DNA from: Odontesthes bonariensis
Taxonomy: Eukaryota > Chordata > Actinopteri > Atheriniformes > Atherinopsidae
Length of the DNA: 64,000 bases
Direction: 5' to 3'
NCBI RefSeq assembly: GCF_027942865.1
Contig: NC_134528.1
Coordinates: 9,047,586-9,111,585, forward strand
Part shown: piece after piece, positions 13,001 through 24,139 of the stretch
How the letters are laid out: each line of letters opens with the position of its first letter
Numbering within the stretch: the first letter of the stretch is position 1
Made by a program: the position numbers and the translations under genes
Notes under the pieces: generated by a model
Told to the model about the DNA's origin: nothing
Seen by the model: the letters and a program-made list of their open reading frames with translations, nothing else
The model's database searches: none

Positions 13001-15881
13001 GCGCGAGCGGTGTTGATGACGTCACGAGTTCGTGCCCGCCATAGGACCCTATATAGTGGTGCAAGTCGTTGCGCGCCAGTAGTTGCAATTTTCTCCGTCA
13101 CAGAGGTGGCGCTGCTACGTGGAGGTTACCTCTACTCTACAACCACGAAAGTGGAGAAGAAAACAATGCCGCTGTCAAGAGCAAGAATACTGTAATTAAT
13201 GATGCTGCTGCAGTTTTCGGATCATTTTAATTTTTTAATTCAGTTAAAAGAGGTGAAGGTATGAAGCCCCCGGCATCAACAGAGTCTCTGCCCTCTTCTT
13301 TGCCTTCACGTATCTGTCCTGTAGCTTCTTCCACACATTCTTACAGAACTCTCCCTCTTTCCCCAAAGTTCTGCCCATCTCTGTGCAGCAGTTTTGGGAG
13401 TTTACGTGCTCCCTGTGCTGTTTCCCTGCAGTTTCGTACAGCTGTCTGTACAAACGCAACTCCTGACTGAGCCGGTCTCACATCGGTCCATCCGGTTCGT
13501 TGTGCTCGGCGCCGCCAAGTTACAAAAATCGACTGGTGCACGACAACGCGCTGCGCCGCCTTTTCAAGGGAAGCGCCATGCCTGAAACATCATTTTGACG
13601 TCACGGTCCACCACCGCCGTGACAGACGCGGCAACCATGCTACCGCCTTAACAAATAAAGCAGACCTTACTCAACAGTTACTCAGTCCTTAAGTAGTTTT
13701 TTCACCAAGCACTTTTTTACTCTTACTCTTACTTGAGTCATATTATTCTGAAGTAACGGTACTTTTACTTGAGTACAATTTTTGGCTACTCTACCCACCT
13801 CTGCATGTAATTGAAACCGAACACCGGACAAAAGCATCTCCACCTTCATCATCAGTTTAGGATTCAATAGTTTGATTTGGCAGCAGAAAAAGTAAAATAA
13901 CACCTACCAGTAGTCAGGCATGGGCACCTCTGTGTCCTTGTACTTCTCCTCCAGTTCTGCATTTTTCCGCCTTAGATACTAAAAGAAATTGTACAAGTTT
14001 AGCCTTTGACCTCATGTGTTTCACCAACAACAGTTAGGTTTCGGTTCTTACGTCTCTGTCAGGAACAGGAGTGCTCTGTCGGCTCACAACAGCTCCGATC
14101 TGGCTGCTCTTTGGTCGCGAGTGGAAGTAGTCACAGGAGCTCTGGAACGGGATCCGCTCCACTGAACCCTCAATGCGAATCTACAAATGAAAAGTACGAT
14201 ATACCGGTCATCACTGTTGGAAAAACCACCAAATATAATTGATAACAGAACAGTTCTACATGTAACTTTAAAGTTGCTGTACCTGTCTGTTGAGTGGCTC
14301 CCAGTAGAAAACCAGGCATGCGTATGGATTACTCTCCTGTGAGAGGAATCAAGAGGAAGAAAGGAGAAGGTAGTGAACTCTCACATTAAGTGTGGTGTAA
14401 AAGCAGTCTTCTGACAACAACCTTAATCCTTCATAAAATTTACAACTTGAAACAGAAACATCTTTATACTCTCGCCTCATAGGCTGCATTAAAGGGCCAA
14501 GTGATGCATTATGTGACCAAAGAAAGAACAGAGACCTGGGAAATACAAAAGAAACAATAAACAATGACATGAGTGAACTGATGTTCAAAGTTTTTTTCAG
14601 TACGACTCATCAAAAAACACAGAGAAATGCACATCGCATTACAAGCTACCAAAACCAAAGCTTGTTTTGTCTGAATATGCGACAAAAATTCAATTAGTTA
14701 TTAATCAAATTAATATTAGAGGCCATCAGAAATATTAACAATTGAGAAAAGGAAGTGATAATTTAAGCAGATTAATCAGAAAATAAATCCTGCTTGACCT
14801 GAATTAACAAGATCATTTCAAATCCAATACAAACTCAAAATAAATTGCAGTTTTAGAAGGTTTTTTCCCCCCAAAGAGTATGATTTGCTTTGCAGCTTTT
14901 GTTGGGGCAGCAACATCATTATCAGAGCCGGTGACTCAAAGAAACTGAACAAAGCGGAGAGAAGAAGGTCGGCTCTGGAGCCCCAAGAGCTGATTGTAGA
15001 AAAAAAGAAAGCCGTCTTCATTTATCTTCAATCTGAGTTGAAGCTGCAATAAATACCGGCACAGAAGGCCATTCCTGCATGCAGCACCATTTGTGTTATT
15101 TCAGTTCTACGTGCCACATATGAGGTGGCGTACTGTGGTACAAAGAGTCTGTGAAAGACGAGATTACTTACCAGCTCAGAACCCTTTCTGCTCTCATAGT
15201 TTGTGAAGAAACGGAAACCCTCATTGCTGTATCCCTTCAGGAGAACCATACGGGCACACGGACGACCGTCCCTGAACAGACGGGCGGAAGATGGACTGTG
15301 AGAAACTGTGATGATGAATCTAAAGCTTTTCACCCCGTACTCAAGTGCAGGAACGGTCCCAGGAAGCTACATTTATTTGCTTTGTTACTCCAACTAAACC
15401 CCAGAAACGTACGAGCGCTGTTCCTTAAAACTGGTGCATTTTTGTATCTTCTGATCAATATCTTTGAAAGAACAATTCTACACCCTTAATGACAGAAATG
15501 TATCCATTGAAAACTCAATTAAAAAGGACCTGTTGGACTGTGGGAGGAAGCCAGAAAAAACAGATTTTTACCCATTTGCCTTTTTCAAAGGGTCACTTTT
15601 AGTTTTCAGTGATGATTTTGTACCTTCATAATCAAACACAAGGCCCTCAGTATTTATCTGAAGGACCACTTTCTTGGTTCTTTTGTTCGCTGTAGCTTTG
15701 TGTACAATGATGAAAGCATTATTTCTCTCTGTGCAGGTGGTGGTGTTACCTACTTGGTGGCAGTGGCGATGCACATAGCATTAGCCTCTCCAATTGCAGG
15801 ACACTTCGTGGCTTCATCGAACCAGTTTCCAAATTGCTTGACGGGGTCCAAAGATGCAAGCTGGCTCTCCTCAAAACACTG

Positions 15882-15933
<52 letters not shown>

Positions 15934-16418
15934 ACCAATCACACATAAAAACAGAGACTTACATTCTAATATGAACTACATGCAGACCTAAGAGGTCATT
16001 TCCCAATTTGGACTCTGGGAGGAGACAGACAGTGTCATTCCCTTTTGATTACTCATCCAGGATTTGGTTAAGTTTTTAATAATAGTGTAAGCTGTTGGAG
16101 AAATAAATCCAAGCTAATGCACACACAATCCAGTATGTATGTGCAGCTTGAAGCCTCATGACCTTGCAGTTCGTGGCTTGGATTTGGTCGGTACAGGGCA
16201 CCAAAACATACAGTTCTGGTAACACTCACCTCTTCATCTCCCTTGTACTTCTTCCTCATGTCACTCAGATCCATTTTGTTGCCGTCAGTCGTCGATTTCC
16301 TGCAGAAATCCAGAGAAAAAACGCTTTGTTTCCCTACTGTCAGCGAGATATGTGAAGGGAGATTTCTACCAAATAGGCTGAAATGCCTCAAGAAATTCGT
16401 ACTGAGTATGCGCCTCAT
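10088..16418 (-). CDS. pnpo: pyridoxamine/pyridoxine 5'-phosphate oxidase
   Basis: PNPO is the FMN enzyme that oxidises pyridoxine- or pyridoxamine-5'-phosphate to pyridoxal 5'-phosphate in vitamin B6 salvage. Seven coding exons on the minus strand join in frame: 16230-16418, 15754-15878, 15172-15271, 14283-14336, 14052-14180, 13908-13978 and 10088-10250, giving 276 residues (human 261). The FMN-binding core is seen as [17 protein letters not shown] and [29 protein letters not shown] follows, and the C-terminal dimerisation domain has [16 protein letters not shown] and ends [10 protein letters not shown]112 and R246 correspond to human R95 and R229, both sites of PNPO-deficiency mutations, and are intact. 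The first ATG gives a longer N-terminus than human; an in-frame ATG at 16274 ([15 protein letters not shown]) is an alternative start. Intron 6 is 3.7 kb because of nested transposons, and intron 1 ends in a 46-base poly(T) tract. Confidence 0.95.
12115..13803. mobile_element. hAT-type non-autonomous element in pnpo intron 6
   Basis: The termini are inverted repeats (CAGAGGTGGGTAG ... CTACCCACCTCTG), a well-known fish hAT end. Flanking 8-bp sequences are CATGTAAC (12107-12114) and CATGTAAT (13804-13811), a target-site duplication with one mismatch. Near 12620-12710 a broken reading frame containing SNLRKHV resembles the end of a BED zinc finger, which hAT transposases carry. The transposase itself is absent. 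The right half is occupied by a second, nested element (12972-13648). Confidence 0.75.
12972..13648. mobile_element. nested PIF/Harbinger-like MITE carrying a MADF-like fragment
   Basis: A second inverted-repeat element lies inside the hAT copy. Its ends read AGGCTCTAGCATGGTTGC and, inverted, AGGCGGTAGCATGGTTGC, with TAA on both sides (12969-12971 and 13649-13651). This fits the 3-bp TWA target of PIF/Harbinger. On the minus strand at about 13250-13475 it encodes [13 protein letters not shown] and then [19 protein letters not shown], the pattern of a MADF/trihelix-type DNA-binding domain, such as the second protein of Harbinger elements. No DDE transposase is present. Confidence 0.6.
15885..15930 (+). 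repeat. poly(A) tract of 46 bases
   Basis: Forty-six consecutive A residues on the plus strand. On the pnpo strand this is poly(T) ending four bases before the CAG acceptor of pnpo exon 2, so it serves as the polypyrimidine tract. Confidence 0.95.
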
Positions 16419-16899
16419 GCTTGCAAAAATGACTCTGACGTAACCCTTCCTTTACGTAAATGATTATGCAAACGTGCGACCCTTGTCGGCAAACAGACCA
16501 AATATTGTCGTATAAAAGCGGACAGGACAGTTTTAAAAGTCACGTCTCCATACTTACTGTTTTAGAAAGCACAAAAGTTAGAGCTGTGTGCAGCAGATGT
16601 GGTTTAAATGCACGTAATAACGCTAATTATTAACAGCGCGGGTCAAAACGTAGCGATGCGTTCAGCTAAAATCTGTCATCCCGAATTCTTACATTAGTGC
16701 GCATATCTTTCAGATTATTTGGATTTTTTTAGTAGCTATGTTGCCCTTTTCAATATTTTAATAGTCATTTTTTATGTCAACTGGCTTTAATCGAATCTAA
16801 ATCTGAGTTCCTTCTGAGATAATCAGGTGGTATCCGATATTGACCTGAATGCAGCATCAATGCAATCGTCACTTCCTTAATCGTCACTTCCTGTCAAAG
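16419..16899. promoter_or_regulatory. shared head-to-head promoter region of pnpo and mrpl10
   Basis: The two start codons diverge from this ~480-bp interval. TCGTCACTTCCT occurs twice in tandem just upstream of mrpl10 (about 16867-16892). The CACTTCC core is an ETS/GABP-type site on the reverse strand, common in promoters of nuclear-encoded mitochondrial proteins. The mrpl10 start lies in CAAAGATGGCGGC, close to the YY1 consensus. There is no clear TATA box. Function is inferred from motif and position only. Confidence 0.55.
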
Positions 16900-19800
16900 A
16901 TGGCGGCGACCTTGTTTGGACGGTTGCTACCTAAACAGGGTACTGTACACGAAATACTGTGTTTCTAACGTGAGCTTTCCGTCTGTGTAGTGTTATTAAT
17001 GTGTTGTCTGTGTTTCTAGAGCTAGCTGCTGTTAGCAATGTTAGCAGCTCTTCGGTTAAACAGCCAGAAGTGTGGTTCAGCTAGCCGACGTTAGCTCAGC
17101 AGCCAAACGGCTACCAGCAGACATTTAACAGACATTTTGTGGCTTTCAGGATGGCTGCCTCTGACACAGAGTGTTCGACACAGCTCCAAGGCTGTGACCC
17201 GCCACAGGAAACCCCTTCACTTCCTCAAACAGAAGCTCTTGGCCGTCACACAGTACATCCCTCCTGCTCGGGTGGCTCCTCGAGGCGCCTATCCGTCCCA
17301 AAGCAAACGCGTCCAGGAGGTAACACCAGCATTAACAGTTTGCACGCTAAAAAAAAAAAAAGGTTTCGTACACCATGTATAATAAGGAACGTGGCGTGAA
17401 AATGTGCGTACCGTCCTGCAAGCTGCCAGCAGCAAATTGCAAAGCACTGTCTCTTAACAGAAGTCTTCAATATAATGTTTACACCCCTGTTCCTGCACTG
17501 TGTTTATGTAAATGTAAATGTACTTTATTTATACAGCCCTTTACAGACAATCCTTACGGTGTACCAAAGTGCTTTACAGCGGGTAATAAATAAAAAGAAG
17601 AAAACAAATAAGTAAAAACAAATAAAAGAACAGTGAAAGCAATAAAATACAACAAAATCGAATAAGATAAAAGTGTCATCATACTATGGAAAGTCGTCAT
17701 TGAGTAAGGAGATACACAATAAGATTAATAATTTCTGAGGATTTAGTTTAAGATGAGAGAGCTTTAAGCCTTTAACTTTAATACTCTCCAGGACTATGGG
17801 GGGCCATCAAAGGAGACCCTTTGATGGTCCCCTCTCCTCCTTTCTCCATCTCTGCTCATCTCAGATGAACTCTAGATGGCCTCTCCCTGGCACCAGACTC
17901 CCCAGTTTCTGCCTCACAATATATAACAATGATTATCATCACATTGTTTTATTGTGTCCAGTCTGCTTATTGTTTGAAAATTACATTTGTGCTGGAAAAA
18001 CAGAGCTTGTGTTAATCAAAGCCAACGGCTTACACGTGAAATCACGAATACAAAGATGTGTTATTTGTTCAAAGTTCAGGATTCTGTCACTTAAATGAAT
18101 GAAAAACATTCAGTATCACAGCTTTAAAATGTTATAGTTGTTATGCTGATATGATTAGGTATGTAGATACCTATTAGAGATAATACAGCCTTTTCCTCTG
18201 AGATCAATCTGATTAACTTTCCTTATGAGTATTTATTAAGACACCAAACTATCAAAAATATCACTTGATATCAGTACCCGTACTTTCTGCTGGTAATGCT
18301 TACATATTCCTGCTCAATTGTGACATAAAAGCCGATTTTAAGTGGAGAAAAGATCTGAGAAATACCTTGTTTTGATTTGGAGGTTTGTAGCTTTATTGTC
18401 ACACAATCTTTTCTCTTTGCCTCCGTCAGGATAATGGTTTGGTGTTACTCCTGAAGAAGGATTTGAAGAAGGTGTTTCAGGACTACAAAATGATTGCTGT
18501 GGTCCAGAACAACAGCAGCAGTGCTGAGGACATGATGACTCTCAAGCACAGGCTTTATAGACACGGAATCAGTGTCAAGTTCTTCCCCAACCAGGTAAAA
18601 CTGATCATAAGAATATCAAACAAAAGCTGTTCCCACTTCCTTTGTGTACAAACACAATGTTATTGTATTACTTTCTTTTTGTTCCAGGGAGTTGATAAAA
18701 GATAAATTGTCTTAATTAACAATTTATTTTAGTCGTTGGAATATATCACTAAACGGGGTACCTAACATCTACTTCTATTCTATTTTTTCAGGTGACGCGA
18801 TCGTTCCTGAGTGACTCCGTTCACTGCAACATGGTTCCTCTGTTCATCGGCCCAACAGTTCTGTTGGTCAGTAAAGAACCGAAGGTGAAGGAGATGCTGT
18901 CGTCTCTGAGGGCCAGCCCACAGATGACTCTCCTGGGTAAGGTTAAAGGATCATCTGATCATGTTATGATGCCTCTGGAAACATTAACTGTAACATTAAG
19001 CCAAGCTACCGGATAGATTCTGTGGTTTGGAATAACTCAAAAGTTTTTGATGGCTCTCAGAAAGTCAAGTGTCAACATGAGGTTGCCGATCATGGTTAAT
19101 TATCATGTTAATAATCAAGCGTGAATAAAAAACAGTGGTCTACATCAAGATTGAGTAGAGTTTGCTCATATTTGAGGCGAGACGGCAGAAACTCTTGTTA
19201 CAAATGAAGACATTGATGTGTTTCCAACCTCGAACCCAGTTGGTTAATTGTGGAGTTCCTGAAGCCAAGCTGACACCACAAGATTTTAAGCCCGACTTTT
19301 ATGTCGCAGACAAATTGTTCAGCGTTGCAGACGATGAGACGTGGAAATGTCCCCATCTCCAACTGAGAATCTAGCTTTTTAATTTGTTTTCAAGGAGCCA
19401 GCACAGGAGGAGCTGCAGGAAATGAGAGCTCAGGAGACGGATCGGGGGGGGCACAAAAGGGCAAAAGCAGGAAAGGAATGTATTAAACATAAAGCTAAAA
19501 TGATGGAGAGCATGGTGAATAAACAGACACCTGCTCAGGAAGCTGAGCAGAATTTGGTTAAACATTGGTGAGGACACCCATATAATTCCCAATTTTTCCA
19601 GCGTGAGATATCGTGACAGACTGTAGAGAAACCGTGGCAAGAACCTCAGCCAGTTTTCTTCTACAAACGTGAGAAAAACGGCCACCAGGAGCTACTTGTA
19701 CCACAGTGAAAACAATGATAATGACAACAGAGAGACTTGCTTGATAAAGATCAGTCAGACTTGTGAGGGGATTGTAAGAAAAATGCATTGTGTTGTGTTC

Positions 19801-21952
19801 AGTGAACACAAAGCAGCAGCCTCTGGGGACAGTGACAGTTAAAAAAGGAGTAAAGCTTTAGGATCTGTCTGGAGACATACATTTTCAGTAGGGAGGAGGT
19901 TAGGGTGGATGGATGAATGGACCGACTCTACATTTATACTGACACTGATACAGCGTTGTTGCTTTTAATTATGACCACTCCATAACCTTCTGAACCAGTT
20001 GTTTTGCACCCGAACTAATCCTTTACGTCATTGTCACATCATCAGTGCTTTGTTATAATGTTCTGAAGTGATGCTCAACATTTTATCTGGAGTGTATCTG
20101 GAGCACATATGTAGTTATTTAGGTCAGAGGGATTGTCTGGGAAGTCACAGTAATCCATTTGTCATCGGGTCTTTACATTAAACACTGTGTGCTCACACCT
20201 GAAGCAAAAAGTAGGTCTAAAATATGGATATTTTCTACAATATGTTTATGTAAGTTTGTCTGATCTGCTACACGTTAAAGGGATAGTTCGCCTCTTGACA
20301 TGAACCTGAATGAAATCCCATACTAGCAATATCATTTATGAACATGTTCTTACCCCCCGCTGCGTCCTGTGAGCCGAGTTCCAGCCGAGTTTTGGTGTTG
20401 ACGAAAGTAGTCCGACTAGTTGGCTGGGGTTTAAAAAATAAAGCATTTTGCTTCTCAAAAAAATATGCGTTCAAAAGAGTAAAACATTTGCATCTCAAAA
20501 TCGTTCACCCAGAAAAAGTCAGACCTCACAATCGCTTGGCACTATTTTCTCTCCCTTCGTATCACTGCCTGCTGTGCAGACCGATCAGTAAACACTGTAA
20601 CAGGCGCGGCTGTCGGCAGGCAGCAAATGCAAATGTTTTACTCTTTTGAACGCATATTGTTTTTGAGAAGCAAAACACTTTATTTTTTAAGCCCCAGCCA
20701 ACTAGCCGGACTACTTTTGTCAACGCCAAAACGAGGCTGGAACTCGGCTCACAGGACGCATTAGGGGTTAAGAAAATGTTCATAAATGATATTGCTAATT
20801 TGGGATGTCATACAGCTTCATGTCAAAAGAGGCGAACTATCCCTTTAAGTTCTTTAGTGATGTCTCTATGTTTATATCTTTTAGATATCTTTTAATCTAG
20901 CGGAAATGAAAGATGAGAAACAATCCACATTAGCACCTTTTTCACATATTGTTTGTGCCTAAAAGGCGAAAGAACAGATTTCACCTGCTGCTGTTCCTCA
21001 TCATAATTCACACGTGTTAGATTGAGTCCCTCAGCCCCGCATCGCTGTGTCCTTACAAAAACATCATGCAGGCGTCAAGGAATTGTTGTGGAGAAAAGGA
21101 GTCGAATACGCGTCGGTCAGCCGTCCATTGGGGAGTTTATTTGAACAAACCGTCACAGCAAATATGCATACAGAATGTTCACAAAATGTCCGCAGAGTTC
21201 ATCTTGCGAACCAACTTTATACTGGTTTAAATCATAACAAGCGTACGTGGCCCTCTCTGGAGGCGCCTAGCTTCCGTCATAATCCTAAACAAACTCATTC
21301 TAACTATCAACAATATTCATATGAACCAGTCAACAAGGCATACGATGTAATTATGACATGTCAAGAGAATGTCATGACATTCTTCTCCCACAGAATCAGC
21401 TGAGTGACGATAGTGGCGAGTTCTGAGATAATGGCTTGAGGTGTTTAAGCACACACGAGGTGGGTCCGTTTCACCTCCTCTGGCGGCTCAGAGTTGTATC
21501 AGTAGCAGATCAACCTGCCGCAGCGCCTCTGTACTTTCACACGTGACCCGACGCACAGTGAAAGCTCACCAGCCGAAAGAGGCTAAAGTTACAACACTGA
21601 AAATCCATTCTGAACTTGACGTTAATTTCTTGGTCTCATTGCACAGTGTTGTGATGATAGCAGCCTGTTGTGCTTGATACTCATTTATCTGACACTCACT
21701 GCTCATCTCTCCACAGGAGGCTGCGTAGACAACACATTACTGAGTACACAGGGCATGGTGAGCTACTCCAAACTGCCGTCGGTGACGGTAGTCCAGGGCG
21801 AGCTGGTCAGCGGGCTGACGATGCTGACCTCCCACACAGCCTCCCTGCTGCAGCGCCACCCGGCCCACCTGTCCGCCCTGCTCCAGCAGTACGTCAAACA
21901 GCAGAGCCCGGACAGCGCAGAGGCGGCTCCTAAAGCAGAGGAGGCCTCGTAG
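16900..21952 (+). CDS. mrpl10: mitochondrial large-subunit ribosomal protein uL10m
   Basis: MRPL10 is the L10-family protein at the stalk base of the mitochondrial 39S subunit, where it anchors L7/L12 copies. Five coding exons join in frame: 16900-16939, 17150-17319, 18430-18594, 18792-18936 and 21717-21952 (phases 1, 0, 0, 1), giving 251 residues (human 261). The N-terminal exons give a basic, targeting-like leader followed by [20 protein letters not shown] and VTQYIPP, strongly like mammalian MRPL10. Exon 3 encodes [19 protein letters not shown] and KFFPNQ, exon 4 [19 protein letters not shown], and exon 5 [20 protein letters not shown] and [14 protein letters not shown]. Intron 4 (2.8 kb) carries a palindromic MITE. 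Orientation and neighbours fit the human order OSBPL7-MRPL10, but the genes that lie between MRPL10 and PNPO in human are absent here. Confidence 0.95.
17500..17600 (-). repeat. retroposon 3' tail in mrpl10 intron 2
   Basis: The text TTTATTTATACAGCCCTTTACAG, a gap, then a CAAAGTGCTTTACAG-type segment is the reverse of a common fish LINE/SINE 3' end. The rest of the element is not recognisable. Confidence 0.45.
20279..20844. mobile_element. TTAA-flanked palindromic MITE in mrpl10 intron 4
   Basis: The element is flanked by TTAA on both sides (20275-20278 and 20845-20848). It consists of two arms of about 215 bp that are imperfect inverted copies, separated by a ~130-bp centre. Termini read AGGGATAGTTCGCCTCTT and its complement. 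TTAA targets are typical of piggyBac-type transposition; no transposase is encoded. A shorter relative of the same family lies at 53760-54063. Confidence 0.75.
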
Positions 21953-22249
21953 AGGTTCAGAGGAACCTACCGGGACCGTCGCCTCGCAGATTTACAGCTG
22001 AGTGGGATGATGGAACTGCAGATGAGCTGGAAGCACACTTGAATGTGTGTTTTAGTTTGGAATCAAGACTGAAAATGCTTCATTTGAGTGAAGCAGCTAT
22101 ATTTTCTACTGAATCAGTGTGCATCTGCCATGGGGGCCTAAAGTGACTGGCTTCAGTGCACCTAAGCCTCATGGTGAAACTATTAGAGGGACAATCCTGC
22201 AGAAATATCATTTGTTTTCATCCCTTATTTAAATATATTGTCATGTATT

Positions 22250-22255
22250 AATAAA
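22250..22255 (+). terminator. mrpl10: poly(A) signal AATAAA, mrpl10
   Basis: AATAAA about 300 bases after the mrpl10 stop codon, the only good signal in the 3' flank. Confidence 0.6.
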
Positions 22256-22742
22256 CTACATCTAGTCTGTCCGTTCAGGCTCCCAGTTGATTGTTCACTC
22301 ATGACGTGTTGTAAATATTTTTTGTGGCCTCATTAAAAAAAAAAATAGCAACAGCAAAATAAACACAAGTGGTCACAGATCCAGATAGTTAATCTACAGA
22401 TTACAGCGTGGCAATCTGGGTCAGTTAGTCTATTACGGCCGCTTTTCTGAGAGGGAGGGGCACTAATAGACAATAGACTTTGGGAGGTATTTCTCCTTTT
22501 ATTTCTACACAAACTTGCTGAAACTTGCACATAAAAAATTCAGGCGGCGTTCAGGTGTCACTGACGGCTGGGATTTCTGGCTGGTTGCTACAGTATTGAT
22601 GCGACACTTTTAAAAAACATTTTAATATTTGTGCTTGCTGCATGTGTCTTGACTCGAGTCCAGAGGGTTAAGTCCAAGTAGAGTCTCAAGTCTTTGCTCT
22701 CAAGTCCAAGTCTTTTTTTGATTTGGTCAAGCAAGTCTCAAG

Positions 22743-24078
22743 CAGTGGCGGCTCCTGACATTTTTTTTAGGTAGTGCAATTTCCAGTCTGTGAAAGCTGC
22801 ATCAGAGTGTGCTGTGCGAAGCTGAACCGATTGCACTGATGCAAACCTGTTATGTTCCCACGCAGGAAATAAAATGTCCAATCGTCCAGAAACTCCTTGT
22901 CTTCCTTAAATAAACACAACGCAGAGTCGAGGGGTTATTTGGTCTGCCAAATAACCAAAGTGACTCTGCAATTTCCCCCGTTATGTCCATAAGTACCATA
23001 AAAGTCCATAGGACTGAGGTATATTTGTCTAGGTAGCATAATTTATTGTAATAATTTTAAATAATTTTTTTGTTATTTTTTGCATAATTTGCCAATCAGT
23101 TAATACTACACCTTAACCATTATTTATTTATTTTCCTCATATTGTTCCAGGATTCTATGAAATAAGTAAACACATAAGCTCTTAATGATAAGATTCATTC
23201 AATTTCCATTCTAAAGAATGTAATTAAAATAACAGCATATAAATCCAAGTCAAGTGTTTATTGAAGTTTTGGAAAATATGACTTAGAAAAGCATAACCAG
23301 TTGTCAAACATGGTTAAGTGCAGCTTACTTGTGTGAGATTTCTCTTTTTTTTAAATATAATACTGCACCATTAACAATGAATGTGTCATACATTCTGCTA
23401 TCATTGTCAACATATAAAAGATTTAAATCATTACAAGTCAATGATTGAGCACAAAAGGTTAAGTTATTTAGCTACATCAAATACTACCTTGAAAAATAGC
23501 AGGGTTGGTGGAGCCCTGGGTTTCATCTTTGCCTCGCAAGGCGAGCCCGAAAATCCCGCAAAATTCTTCCAAACTTCCTTCTCCGCTTTAGTACAACGAC
23601 TAAAGGGTACTTCTTTCAGAAACACTACCGTATTGTTGCACTCGACACTCGCCATCTTCTTCATAGAATGTTTTTTTTCTTTTTTTTTTTTCTTTATTGA
23701 AAACCACAATGTTACAACAACAAGTAGAAAGTTCATGGTCCCGCGCAACAGACATATGACGAAAGCACGTTGTGCGTCGTTTGTGCGAGCACATAAACCC
23801 TCATAGAAAATGCATTGGGAGCAGGATTTTTGAAAAAAACTGAGGTCCCATTCATGTCAATGGGAGCTTCCTGGTGCAAATTCGACCCTGACAGAAATCG
23901 CACAAATTGGGCGTAGCAACCCCAGGCGCGACCTTAATCTGATTGGACAATGACATATACAACCAGTTTGCCTGCAGTAGATCAGTCCCGCCTTAGCAAC
24001 TAGATTAAAAAAAAAAAAAAAAAACTCAGTGTTTGGTAGTGCGTCGCACAACTTGCCCCTATGGAGGAGCCGCCACTG
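22743..24078. mobile_element. hAT-type non-autonomous element, 1336 bp
   Basis: Termini are perfect inverted repeats of at least 13 bp (CAGTGGCGGCTCC ... GGAGCCGCCACTG). The flanks are a perfect 8-bp duplication, GTCTCAAG, at 22735-22742 and 24079-24086. No intact transposase is present. The host sequence on both sides (repeated AAGTCTCAAGTC, ending CCCCACCTCTG at about 24130) looks like another, older hAT-type MITE into which this one jumped. Confidence 0.8.
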
Positions 24079-24139
24079 GTCTCAAGTCATCAAAATCGGG
24101 ACTCAAGTCTCAAGTCTCGAGTCCAAGTCCCCACCTCTG

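Noticed and set aside
15746-15946. Minus-strand frames starting with poly-Phe
   Set aside because: The Phe run is the 46-base poly(T) of the intron. Only the part after the CAG acceptor at 15878 is pnpo exon 2.
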